Source: Streptomyces sp. NRRL F-5630
Lineage (GTDB): Bacteria; Actinomycetota; Actinomycetes; Streptomycetales; Streptomycetaceae
Reading direction: 5' to 3'
Assembly (NCBI RefSeq): GCF_000719475.1
Contig: NZ_JOGO01000001.1
Span: forward strand, 103,240 to 167,239
DNA: 64,000 nucleotides
In this document: in pieces, positions 25,844 through 37,700 of the stretch
Layout of the letters: every line of letters begins with the position of its first letter
How positions within the stretch are numbered: position 1 is the stretch's first letter
Notes under the pieces: model-generated
Told to the model about the DNA's origin: nothing
Seen by the model: only the letters and a program-made list of their open reading frames with translations
Database searches by the model: none
Made by a program: the position numbers and the translations under genes

Positions 25844-26911
25844 ATGTCCCGCGCCCCCCGAGCCCTCCGGCTGACCGGCCTGCTCGCCTCCACCGTGCTG
25901 CTGACGGCGACGGCCGCCGCCTGCGGCTCCGACTCGGACTCCGCCGCCGGCACGAAGGGGCCGGAGGGCTCCTCCGCGTCCGGCGGTGCCTTCCCCGTGA
26001 CCCTCGCGCACAAGTTCGGCAGTACGACGGTGAAGTCGGAGCCGAAGCGGATCGTCACCGTCGGGCTGACCGACCAGGACGCCGTCCTCGCGCTCGGCAA
26101 GGTGCCGGTCGGCACGACCGAGTGGCTGGGGGGCTACAAGGGCGCGATCGGGCCGTGGGCGAAGGAGGAACTCGGCGGCGCCAAGGCACCGGTCGTCCTC
26201 AAGGACAGCGGCACGGGCCCGCAGGTGGAGCGCATCGCCGCCCTCAAGCCCGACCTGATCCTCGCGGTGTACGGCGGGCTCACGAAAACGCAGTACGAGA
26301 GCCTGTCGAAGTTCGCGCCCGTCGTCGCGCAGCCGAAGGAGTTCAACGACTACGGCGTGCCGTGGCAGCGGCAGACCGAGGAGATCGGCAAGGCGCTCGG
26401 CAAGCCCGCCGAGGCGAAGAAGCTCGTGACGGGCGTCGAGGACAGGTTCGCGGCGGCGAAGAAGGAGCACCCCGAGTTCGCCGGGGCCACGGGTGTCGTG
26501 GCGACCCCGTACGAGGGCACGTTCGTCTTCGGCAGCCAGGACCCCCGCTCGCGGCTCCTGGCCGACCTCGGCTTCACCCTGCCGAAGGACCTGGACAAGG
26601 TGATCGGGGACGAGTTCGGCGCCAACATCAGCAAGGAGCGGCTCGACCTGCTCGACCAGGACGCGGCGCTGTGGATCGCGCCGGACACCACCTCCTCGGT
26701 GCGGAAGCTGCACGCCGACAAGATCTACGGGGACCTGGGCGTCGCGAAGCAGGGCCGCGAGGTCTTCGTCAAGGAGACGAGCGACTACGGCAACGCGGTG
26801 TCGCTCTCGACGGTGCTGAGCATCCCGTACGTCCTCGACCGCCTGGTGCCGCAGCTCGCGGCGGCGGTGGACGGCAAGCCGTCGACGAAGGTGGAGAACC
26901 CGGCGTCCTGA
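25844..26911 (+). CDS. ferric-siderophore-binding lipoprotein (FepB/BtuF-like)
   Basis: A 355-residue periplasmic-binding-type protein tethered outside the membrane. The signal peptide ends in a lipobox with Cys27 (LTATAAACGSD). The mature part has the class III substrate-binding fold: EPKRIVTVGLTDQDAVLALG, VERIAALKPDLILAVYGGL, a long helix (EAKKLVTGVEDRFAAAKKEH) and the late DLLDQDAALWIAP. It should deliver the iron-loaded peptide to the FecCD permeases at 49635-51761. AGAAGGA lies 8 bases before the ATG. It is probably co-transcribed with the two ABC genes from the iron-boxed promoter at 22114; a strong hairpin follows the stop. Confidence 0.93.
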   Translation: MSRAPRALRLTGLLASTVLLTATAAACGSDSDSAAGTKGPEGSSASGGAFPVTLAHKFGSTTVKSEPKRIVTVGLTDQDAVLALGKVPVGTTEWLGGYKGAIGPWAKEELGGAKAPVVLKDSGTGPQVERIAALKPDLILAVYGGLTKTQYESLSKFAPVVAQPKEFNDYGVPWQRQTEEIGKALGKPAEAKKLVTGVEDRFAAAKKEHPEFAGATGVVATPYEGTFVFGSQDPRSRLLADLGFTLPKDLDKVIGDEFGANISKERLDLLDQDAALWIAPDTTSSVRKLHADKIYGDLGVAKQGREVFVKETSDYGNAVSLSTVLSIPYVLDRLVPQLAAAVDGKPSTKVENPAS

Positions 26912-26923
26912 GCCCGGGGCGCG

Positions 26924-26972
26924 GGCACGGCGAAGGGGGCGGACACCGGGTGTCCGCCCCCTTCGCCGTGCC
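26924..26972. terminator. bidirectional hairpin terminator between lipoprotein and mbtH-type gene
   Basis: Two perfectly complementary 23-base arms (26924-26946 and 26950-26972) flank a CGG loop. It sits between convergent genes, so it can end transcripts from both sides. No U-tract, as is common in actinomycetes. Confidence 0.9.
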
Positions 26973-27032
26973 GGTCGGCCCGTCGGCGCGCGCCCGCCGC
27001 CGGCCGGGTACGCACCGGCGGCGGGCGCGCGC

Positions 27033-27236
27033 TCAGTCGCCGTCGACGAGGCTCTTGGGGCGCATGTCCGTCCAGTGCGTCTCGATGTAGTCGGTGCACT
27101 CCTGCCGGGGCGCCGGGCCGTGGACGACGCGCCATCCGGCCGGGACCTCGACGAAGTCGGGCCACAGGCTGTGCTGGTTCTCGTCGTTGACGAGGACGGA
27201 GTACTGGCCGTCGGGGTTCTCGAAGGGGTTGCTCAT
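27033..27236 (-). CDS. MbtH-like protein
   Basis: A 67-residue NRPS chaperone that binds and activates A domains. The family pattern is complete: [33 protein letters not shown], and the C-terminal [20 protein letters not shown] lies 9 bases before the ATG. It is 34 bases downstream of the giant NRPS gene on the same strand and is presumably translated from the same message, so it should act on that protein's six A domains. Confidence 0.97.
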   Translation of the reverse strand: MSNPFENPDGQYSVLVNDENQHSLWPDFVEVPAGWRVVHGPAPRQECTDYIETHWTDMRPKSLVDGD

Positions 27237-27270
27237 GGTGCTCGCTCCTTGATGGGTCGGGGTCAGGGGG

Positions 27271-30200
27271 TCAGTCGCGGGTCCCGGCGTGGCGCACGAG
27301 CGCTTCCAGTGCGCGGAACCACGTCTCGCCCAGGTCGCGGACGGCGTCCTCGCCGAGGAGACCGGCGGCGAAGGACCAGTGCGCGGCGAGGCGCGGTCCC
27401 TCGGGGCGGTCCTCGGTGAGGGCGTTGAGGGTGAGGGCGTGGGACATCGGCATGTCCGGGTCCGCGTCGAGGTCGGCCGCGTCCTCCTCGGGGGCGTAGG
27501 ACCAGTCGGCGTCCTCGGCGTGCCCGAAGCGGCCCATGTAGTTGAACTCGATCTGCGGTTCGGCCAGTCCGGCGAGCATGGAGGCCGTGGTCGGGTTCAG
27601 GTGGCGCAGGAGCCCGTGGCCGGTGCCCGCGGCCGGGAGGGTCGTGAGGTGCGCGCGGACGCGGGCCACGGCGGCGTCGAGGTCGCCGTCCGCGAGGACG
27701 CCGGGGTCGAGGCGGACGGGGATGACCGTGGTGAACCAGCCGACCGTGCGGGAGAGGTCGGCGTCGCCCGCGATGCCCTCGTCCCTGCCGTGTCCCTCCA
27801 GGTCGACCAGGACCGGGCCGCCGGGCCCGCCCGGCGCGCCGAGCACACGCGCGCGCCAGTCGCCCACCGCGAGGGCGAAGGCCGTGAGCAGCACGTCGTT
27901 GACGCTCGCGCCGAAAGCGGCCGGGACGGAGCCGAGCAGGGGCCCCGTGAGGTGCGGGGGCAGGGTCAGGGAAAGGGAGCGGGTGGTCGCCACGGTGTCG
28001 CGCGCCGCGTCGAGCGGGCGGGACAGCGGGAGGCCCGCGCCCTCGGCGAGCACCTCGGTCCACCACGGCAGTTCGTCGGCTGTCGCGGGGTCGGCGGCGC
28101 GCGCGCCGAGCAGGCGCGACCAGCGGGCGAAGGACATCTCGACGGGGGCGAGCGCGGGCGCCCGGCCCTCCCGTACCGCCTCCCAGGCGGCGGCGAGGTC
28201 CGGGAGGAGCGCGCGCCAGGAGACGCCGTCGACGGCGAGGTGGTGGACGAGGAGGAGCAGCCGCCCCGCCCGTCCGGGCCCCGCGTCGTACCAGACCGCG
28301 CGCACCATCGCCCCGGCCTCGGGGTCGAGACCGGCCCGCGCCTCCTCGGCGTGCGCGGCGATGGCGGCGCGCAGCGCCTCCGGGTCGTCCGCCTCGGCCC
28401 GTACGTCCGCGCGGCGCAGCCAGTCGCGTACGTCGCACTCTCCCGCCGCCGGAACCGTGAGGGCGGGCCCGGGTGTGCGGACGAGGCGGGCGCGGAGCAT
28501 GTCGTGGCGGGCCGCGAGGGCGCCGAGCACGGTCAGGAGGCCGTCCTCGGTGAGGTCGGCGGGGGTGCGGACCAGGGCGGCCTGGTGGTAGGCGGCCAGC
28601 GGGCCGCCGCGCGCGAGGAGGGACCGCATGATCGGGGTGAGCGGGATCGTGCCCGTGCCGTCGTCGTGCGTGGCGCCGCGCTCGCCGGGAGCGAGCGCGC
28701 GGGCGTGGGGGGCGAGCGCGGCGACGGTGCGGTGCTGGAGCAACTGGCGCGGGGTCAGGCGCAGTCCGGCGGCACGGGCGCGGGCGACGACGCGCATCGC
28801 GATGATGCTGTCCCCGCCGAAGGAGAAGAAGTCGTCGTCGGTGCCGACCGCCTCGGCGGGCAGGCCGAGCGCCTCGGCGAAGAGGTCGCGCAGGGTGTGC
28901 TCGGTGGCGTTCTCCGGGGCACGGCCGCCGCTCGCCGCGGTGAAGTCGGGGGCGGGCAGCGCGGCGCGGTCGAGCTTGCCGTTGGGGAGCAGCGGCAGGC
29001 GGTCGAGGACGACGACGGCGGCCGGGACCATGTACTCGGGGAGTGTCGCAGCGGCGTGGGCGCGCAGTTCGGCGGGCTCGGGCGCGGGGCCGTGCGCGGC
29101 GGCGTAGGCGAGGAGCTGGTGGACGCCGGGGCGGGGTTCGCGCGTGACGACGACGGTCCGCGCCACGGCGGGGTGGCTGTCGATCGCCTTCTCGATCTCG
29201 GCGAGTTCGACGCGGTAGCCGCGGATCTTGACCTGGTCGTCCGCGCGTCCCGCGAAGCGCAGCAGCCCTTCCTCGGTCCAGCGGGCGAGGTCGCCGGTGC
29301 GGTACATGCGCTCGCCCGCCGGGCCGTACGGGTCGGCGAGGAAGCGTTCGGCGGTGAGCGCGGGGCGGTCGAGGTAGCCGCGCGCGAGGCCGGGGCCCGC
29401 GAGGTACAGCTCGCCCGTGACACCCGGCGGCACGGGGCGCAGCGCGGTGTCGAGGACGTAGGCGCGCGAGCCGTGCACGGGGCGGCCCACGACGGGCTCC
29501 CCCGGGCTGTCGGCGACGCGGCCCACGAGCGCGTCGACGGTGGACTCGGTGGGCCCGTACAGGTTGACGGCCTCGGTGTCCGGGAGGGCCGCGAGCCTGC
29601 TCCACAGGGCGGGCGGCACGGCCTCGCCGCCGAAGCCGACGAGCGCGAGGGGGCAGTCCCCGTCGGGGCCGGTCAGTCCGCTGTCGGCCATTTGGGCGAG
29701 GAGGGACGGGGTGACCTCGATGAAGTCGATCGCGTGGTCGCGGACGAAGGCGGCGAGGAGTTCGGGGTCGCGGCGGGTCTCCTCGTCGGCGATGTGCAGG
29801 GCGTGGCCGTCCAGGAGCCACAACTGCGGCTGCCAGGAGGCGTCGAAGGCGAAGGACCAGGCGTGCGCGACGCGCAGGTGGCGGCGGCCGGTGCGGCGGC
29901 GCGCCCTCTCGTGGAGGTCGTGGCGGTGGCTGTGGAAGAGGCTCGTGAGGTTCCGCTGTGTGATGACGACGCCCTTGGGGCGGCCGGTGGAGCCCGAGGT
30001 GTAGATGACGTACGCGGGGTGGTGGGGCGCGGGCGGGGTGGGTTGCGCCTGGGGCAGGTCGGCGAGCGGGGTGTCGACGAGGAGGACGGGCACCCCGGTG
30101 TCCGGGAGCGCCGTCCGACGGGTGGCGAGGACGAGGACGGGGCGGGCGTCGGTGAGCTGGGCGGTGAGCCTGGCTTCGGGGAGTTCGGTGTCGAGGGGCA

Positions 30201-31765
30201 GGTAGGCGGCGCCCGCGCGCATGACGGCGAGGATCGCGACGAGGTGCTCGGTGGTGCGGGGCAGGGCGAGGGCGACGGTCCGCTCGGGCGCGGCGCCGTG
30301 CGCGGCGAGGACGCGGGCCAGCTCCTCGGTGCGCCGGTCGAGTTCGGCGAAGGTGAGGCTCGTGCGGCCGTCCGTGACGGCGAGGGCGTCGGGGCTCTGC
30401 GCGACCTGCGCGGCGAGGAGGGCGGGGACGGTGTGCGGGCCGACGGGTGCGGGCAGCGCGGTGTCGTTCCAGGTGGTGAGCACCTTGTGCCGCTCGGCGG
30501 GGGCGAGCAGGTCCAGCCGCCCGACAGGCAGTCCTGGCTCCTCCGCCATGCCGGTCAGCAGCTCCACGAGGGCGTCCGTGAGGCGCCGCGCGGTCGCCCC
30601 GTCGATCAGGTCGGGTCGGAACTCGGCGGTCAGCCGCAGGTGTTCGCCCGGTTCGACGGCCCACGCGAACGGGTAGTGCGTCGAGTCCCTGTGCTCGCGC
30701 ACGGTGGCGCGCGGGGCGTCGCCGCGCGCGGGCTCCTCCGCGACGGGGTACGACTCGAAGACGACGAGCGTGTCGAAGAGTTCGCCGAGTCCGGCCGCGC
30801 GCTGGATGTCGGCGAGGCCGAGGTGCTGGTGCGCCAGGAGCCGGGACTGCTCGTCCTGGAGGCGCGCGAGGAGTTCGGCGGCGCTCTCGTCCTGGCGCAG
30901 GCGGACGCGCACGGGGACGGTGTTGATGAAGAGCCCGATCATCGACGCGGCGCCCGGGAGTTCGGGCGAACGACCGGCGACGGTGGCGCCGAAGACAACG
31001 TCGTCGCGCCCGGTGAGCCGGCCGAGGAGCACGCCCCAGGCGGCCTGCACGAGGGTGTTGAGGGTGACGCCCCGGGAGCGGGCGAAGGTCTCCAGCGCGG
31101 CGGTGCGGGCCCGGTCCAGTTCCCGCGTGTGGGTGTGCGGGACTGCGGCGGCCCGGTCGGGGTCGGCGGGGGCGAGGCGGGTGGGCTCGGTGAGCCCGGA
31201 GAGCGCCTCGGCCCACGCGGTCGCCGCGGCTTCCGCGTCCTGTGCCGCGAGGTGGCGCAGGTGGGCGCGGTAGGGGGTGGGCGGGGGCGGGGTGCGGCCC
31301 TCGTAGCGCTCCCAGAGTTCGGCGGTGAGCAGGGGCAGGGACCAGCCGTCGAGCAGGAGGTGCTGGTGGGACAGGACGAGGCGGTGGCGGTCCGGGCCCG
31401 TGCGGGCGAGGAGGAGACGCAGGAGCGGGGGGCGCCGGGGGTCGAAGCGGCGGCGCTCCTCGGCGAGGAGGCGGTGCCAGGTGGCCTCGGCGTTCTCGGC
31501 GGGGCCCGTCAGGTCCACGGTGCGCCACGGCAGCACCACCGTGCGCGGGACGACCGCGACGGCGTGGCCCGTGGCGAGGTGGCTGAAGCCGCTGCGGAGG
31601 TTGTCGTGGGCGTCCAGGACGTCCTGCGCGGCGGCGCGCAGGCGTGCGGCGTCCAAGGGGCCTTCGAGGTCGTACGAGACCTGCACGGTGTAGACGTCGG
31701 GGCCCTCGTCGCCGGAGTCGAGCGCGGCGTGGAAGAGGAGACCCGCCTGGAGCGGGGACACGGGC
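27271..31765 (-). other. NRPS module 6: C - A6 (basic residue?) - PCP - E
   Basis: The C domain begins [14 protein letters not shown] and keeps the catalytic His in [10 protein letters not shown] near nt 31350. A6 (core near nt 29980) has pocket DAQEGGLVD, again with an acid at position 278. The PCP Ser is in SFGGDSIIA near nt 28815. An epimerase follows with [10 protein letters not shown] near nt 28235 and a late FNYMGRFG, and ends the protein; no releasing TE follows. Confidence 0.8.
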
Positions 31766-34700
31766 AGCACCTGCGTCCCGGCCGGAAGGCCCGCCAGCTC
31801 GGCGCGCTCGGCCTCGGTGAGGGCGAGCAGCTCCGTGTCCTCGCCCGCCTGAGCGAGGGGATCGGCCGCCGTGGCGACGGCGGCGAGTCCCGCGACGGAC
31901 TTGTGGCGGAAGACGTCGCGCGGGCTGAGGGCGAGTCCGGCGGCGCGGGCGCGGGCGACGAACTGCATCGCGACGATGCTGTCGCCGCCGAGCGCGAAGA
32001 AGTCGTCGTCGACGCCGACGCGCGGCAGGCCGAGGACGTCGGCGAAGAGCGCGGCGAGGGTCTCCTCGCGCGGGGTGCGCGGGGCCGCGTCCCCGGTCCC
32101 CGCGGCGAAGTCCGGTGCGGGCAGGGCCCGGCGGTCGAGCTTCCCGTTCGGGGTGAGCGGGAGGGCGTCCAGGAGGAGGACGGCGGCGGGCACCATGTGC
32201 GCGGGGAGCGTGGCGGCGGCGTGGGCGCGCAGCGTCGCGGGCTCCACGGTGGCGCCCGGGGCGGGGACGACGTACGCGACGAGGCGCTCCTCGCGCAGGA
32301 CGACGGTGGCGTGCGCGACGCCCTCGTCCGTGCTCAGGGCGGCCTCGATCTCGCCGGGCTCGACGCGGAAGCCGCGCAGCTTGACCTGCTCGTCGGTGCG
32401 GCCCAGGTACTCCAGCACGCCGTCCCGGTTCCAGCGCGCGAGGTCGCCCGTGCGGTACATCCGCGTGCCCGCCGGGCCGTACGGGTCGGCGACGAAGCGC
32501 TCGGCGGTCAGCCCGGGGCGGCCGAGGTAGCCGCGCGCGAGCTGGACGCCCGCGAGGTACAGCTCGCCCGCGACGCCCGGCGGGACCGGGCGCAGCGCCG
32601 CGTCGAGCACGTAGGTGCGGGTGTTGCGCACGGGGCGTCCGATCGGCACCGCCGCGCCGGGGGCGGCGGCCACCTCGTGCGCGGTGACGTCGACGGACGC
32701 CTCTGTGGGCCCGTACAGGTTGTGCAGGCGGCGCCCGGGCAGGACCTCGTGGAAGCGGGCCGCGAGGGGCGCGGGCAGCGCCTCGCCGCTGCACATGACC
32801 TGGCGCAGCGAGGCGCAGCCGGGCGCGGTCGGCTCGGCGAGGAAGGCGCGGAGCATCGAGGGCACGAAGTGGGCCGTCGTGACGCGTTCGCGCCGCATCA
32901 GCTCGGCGAGGTAGGCGGGGTCGCGGTGGCCGCCGGGGCGTGCGACGACGAGCGTCGCCCCGGTGACGAGCGGCCAGAAGAACTCCCAGACGGAGACGTC
33001 GAAGCCCGCGGGGGTCTTCTGGAGCACGCGGTCCCCGGCGCCGAGCCGGTAGTGGTCCTGCATCCAGCGCAGGCGGTTGGCGATGCCCGCGTGGGGCACG
33101 ATGACGCCCTTGGGACGGCCGGTGGAGCCCGAGGTGTAGAGGACGTAGGCGGGGTGGCGGGGGTCGGGCGCGGGAGGAAGGGGCGCGTCGGCGGGGTGGG
33201 CGGGGACGCCGTCGAGGTCGACGCGCAGGCGCGGGACTCCGGTGGCGGGGAGCGCGACGCCGTCCGTCGTGACGAGGCACGTGGGGCGGGCGTCGTCGAG
33301 CATGTACGCGAGGCGGTCGGCGGGGTAGCCGGTGTCGAGCGGCAGGTAGGCGGCGCCCGCGCGGTGCACGGCGAGGAGGGTGACGACGAGGGCGAGGGAG
33401 CGCGGGAGGGCGACGGCGACGGTCGTCTCGGCGCCCGCGCCGTGCGCGGCGAGCGTACGGGCGAGGGCGTCCACGCGCCGGTCGAGTTCCGCGTAGGTGA
33501 GCGAGGTGTCCTCGAAGACGAGCGCGGTCGCCTCCGGGGTACGGGCCGCCTGGGCGCGGAACGCCTCGGGGAGCGGGAGGTCCCCGCCCGCTTCCCCGGT
33601 GGCGTTCCACTCGGTGAGGACGCGGGCGCGTTCGTCCTCGCGCAGGACGTCGAGCGTCGCGAGCGGGCGGTGCGGCGCGGCCGCGACCTGTTCCAGGAGG
33701 GAGACGAGGCGCGCGCCGAGGAGTGCGGCGGTGTCCGCGTCGAAGAGGTCGGCGCTGTACTCGATCCAGCCCTGGATGCCCCCGCCCTCGCCCCGCTCCA
33801 CGAAGTCGAAGCTGAGGTCGAACTTCGCGGTGTCCTGGCCGACGCTCTCGCGCCGCGAGGCGAGCCCCGGCAGGAGCGGTGCCTCGGCGCCCTCGCCGGC
33901 GAGGTGCACGACCATCACCTGGAAGAGCGGGTGCCGGGCGAGCGAGCGGGCGGGGTGCAGGGCCTCCACGAGGCGTTCGAAGGGGAGGTCCTGGTGGGCG
34001 TAGGCGGCGAGGTCGGTCTCGCGGACGCGGGCGAGGAGTTCGGCGAAGGTCGGGTCGCCGGACAGGTCCGTCCGCAGCACGAGGGTGTTGACGAAGAAGC
34101 CGACGAGTTCTTCGAGCGCTTCGTCGGCGCGGCCCGAGACGGGCGCGCCGAGCGGGATGTCCTCGCCCGCGCCGAGCCGGTGCAGGAGGCTCGCGACGGC
34201 GGCCTGCGCGACCATGAACATGCTGACGCCGTGCGCGCGGGCGAGGGCGCGCAGGGCGCGCTCCAGCTCCGGCGTGACGGTGAAGCCGACGGTGCCGCCG
34301 CGCCCGCTCGACTCGGCGGGGCGGGGCCGGTCGGTGGGGAGGTCCAGTTCCTCGGGGAGCCCGGCGAGCGCGCGGGTCCAGTGGTCGAGCAGCCCGGGGC
34401 CGGTCTCGGCGAGGAGGTCCCGCTGCCACAGGGTGTAGTCGGCGTAACGGGCGGGCAGGGGCGCCCAGTCGGGGGCGCGGCCCTCGGCCCGCGCCGCGTA
34501 GGCGGTGGCCAGGTCGGCGCGCAGGGGACGGTCCGACCACTCGTCGGTGGCGATGTGGTGGAGGACGAGGAGCAGGACGTGCTCCCCGGGCCCGGTGGGC
34601 GCGAGGGCGGCGCGCAGCGGGAGGTCGCGGGCCAGGTCGAAGGGGCGGGCGGCCTCGGCCGCGAGGTCCTCGTACCGCACCGCCCTGAGCGGGACCGGGG

Positions 34701-37700
34701 CCTTTTCGGGTGACAGGACCCGCTGGTACGGGACGCCTTCGGCGGCCGGGAAGACCGTGCGCAGCGGGGCGTGGCGGGCCACGACGTCCTGGAGGGCGGC
34801 TTCGAGGGCGGCCCGGTCGAGGTCGCCGGTCAGGCGCCAGGCGGTGGGGAGGTGGTAGGCGGTGCCGGTCTCCTCGACCTGCTGGAGCAGCCACAGCCGC
34901 TGCTGCGCCGAGGAGAGCGGGAGGCGCGCGGGGACGGGGCGCGGTGCGGCGAGTGCGGGGCGCGCGGGGCCCGTCGCGGCGTCGATGCGGGCGGCGAGGC
35001 GCGCGGGGGTCGGCGCGTCGAAGACCGTGCGCGGGGAGAGGTCGGCGCCGAGCGCCGAGCGGACGCGGGCGACGAGGCGCATCGCGGTCAGGGAGTGGCC
35101 GCCGAGGGCGAAGAAGTCGTCGTCGGGGCCCACGTGCGCGTGGCCGAGCACGGCGGCGAACAGGCCGCACAGCAGTTCCTCGCGCGGCGTGCGGGGCAGC
35201 CTGCCGCCGCTCGCCGCCGGGGACGGCGGGGCGGGCAGCGCCGCCGTGTCGAGCTTGCCGTTGACGGTACGGGGCAGCGCGGCCAGGGGGACGAAGGCGC
35301 CGGGGACCATGTGGTCCAGGAGCGCGGCGGCGCAGTGGGCACGCAGCTCCCCGGCCTCCACCGTGGTGCCGGTCGCGGCGACCACGTAGGCGACGAGGCG
35401 GTCCTCACGGACGACGACGGCGGCGGCCGAGACGGCCGGGTGGCGCGTCAGTACGGCCTCGATCTCACCGGGTTCGACGCGGAAGCCGCGGATCTTGACC
35501 TGGTCGTCGGCGCGCCCGAGGAAGACGAGCGTGCCGTCGGCGGCCCGGCGCACGAGGTCGCCCGTGCGGTACATCCGCGTCCCCGCCGGGCCGTACGGGT
35601 CGGCGACGAAGCGCTCGGCGGTCAGCCCGGGGCGGCCGAGGTAGCCGCGCGCGAGGCCCTCGCCCGCGAGGTACAGCTCGCCGGGGACACCGGCAGGGGC
35701 CGGGCGCAGGGACGCGTCCAGGACGTGGGCGCGGGTGTTGTCGAGCGGCGCCGCCCACGCGCCCTCGGCGGTGTGGTGCCAGCCGTAGGCGTCGACGGCG
35801 CACTCGGTGGGGCCGTACAGGTCGTGCACGGCGGTGTCCGGGAGCGCGGTGAGGCGCCGCCACAGGGCGGGAGGCGTCGCCTCGCCGCCGACCGCGAGGA
35901 CGGCGGGGACGTGGCGCTCGCGGTCGGCGGGGCCCGTCTCGGCGAGGAAGCCGTGGTGGAGGAGTTCGCGCAGGTACGTCGGGGTGAGGTCCGCGAAGTC
36001 GACGCGCGCGTCCGTCAGGCGGTCCAGCAGCGCCTCCGGGTCGCGCATCGTCGTCTCGTCCACGACGTGGAGCTCGTGTCCGGCGAGGAGCCAGAGCAGG
36101 GGCTCCCAGGAGCCGTCGAAGCTGAACGAGGCGGCGTGCAGGGCGCGCAGGAAGGCGCGGCCCGTGGTGCGCGCGGCGGGGGTGATGAGGTCGCGCAGGT
36201 GGGCGGCGTAGAGGTTGGACAGGCCCCGGTGGGTGCCGATGACGCCCTTGGGACGCCCGGTGGAGCCGGAGGTGTAGATGGTGTACGCGGCCTGATCGGG
36301 GTGGGGTGCGGGCGTGGGTACGAGGTCGCCGGCCTCGGCGGTCGCGGGTACGTCCAGGAACAGGCGTGGCACTCCCGGCGCCTCGGGCAGTTCCGCCGCG
36401 TGCTCCGTGGTCGTCACGAGGCACACCGGTGCCGCGTCGGCGAGCATGAACTCCAGGCGCTCGGCCGGGTGCGCCACGTCGAGCGGCAGGTAGGCGGCCC
36501 CGGCGGCGAGGACGCCGAGGAGCCCGGGGACCATCTCCTCGCGCGGCAGCGCGAGCGCGACGACGGCCCCGGGGGCGGTGACGTGCGGGCGCAGGCGGGC
36601 CGCGAGCGCGGTCACGGAGGCGTGCAGCGCGGCGAAGGTGGTCCGGCGCGGCGCGGTGCAGGGCCCGGTGACGAGGGCGGTGGCCCCGGGGACGCGGCGG
36701 GCGGTGTCGGCGAGGATCTCGGGCACGGAGCGGAACGCGACGGGGTGGGCTGTGTCGTTCCAGGTGCCCGTACCGTCCCAGGCGCCCGTCTCGTCCCGGA
36801 CGCCCCCGGCCTTCGCGTGCTCCTCCGGCGTCAGGATGTCCAGCTCGCGCAGCGGCACGTCGGGGGTGCGGGCCGCGCGGTCCAGGAGGAGGACGAGGCG
36901 TTCGGCGAGGAGCGCGGCCGTCCCGGGGTCGGCGAGGTCGGTCGCGTACTCCAGGAGCAGCGTGATGCCGCCGTCCGCGTCGGAGGCGTCGACGAAGGTG
37001 AAGTCGAGGTCGAACTTGGCGGTGCCCGTGTCCATGTCGTACCACTCGGCGGGCAGTCCGAGGAGCGTGGCCGCGTCGCCCTCAGGGCGGTGGTGGTAGC
37101 CCAGCATCACCTGGAAGAGCGGGTTGCGGCCGGGGACGCGGGGCGGGTTGACGGCCTCCACGAGCCGGTCGAAGGGAAGGTCCTGGTGCTCGAAGGCGGC
37201 GAGGGACGACTCCCGTACGCGGGCGAGGAGTTCGGCGAAGGTGGGGGTGCCCGAGAGGTCGGTGCGCAGGACGAGGGTGTTGACGAAGAAGCCGACGAGG
37301 TCGTCGAGCGCGCCGTCGGTGCGCCCGGCGATGGGCGCGCCGAGCGGGATGTCCTCGCCCGCGCCGAGGCGGTGCAGGAGCGCGGCGGTCGCGGCCTGGA
37401 GGAGCATGAACATGCTCGTGCCGCTCGCGGCCGACAGCTCGCGCAGGGCGCGCCCGGTCGCGGCGGGCACCTCGCGGCGCACGACGGCGCCGTGCCCGGT
37501 GGGCTCGGCGGGGCGCGGCCTGTCCAGGGGCAGGGCGAGCTCCTCGGGGGCGCCGTCGAGTGCCCGGGTCCAGTAGGCGAGTTGCTGGTCGCCGAGCCGT
37601 TCCAGGAGCTGTTCCTGCCACAGCGTGTAGTCGGCGTACTGGACGGGGAGCGGGGCCCACCCGGGGGCTGCGCCCCGTGCCCGCGCGGCGTAGGCGGTGT

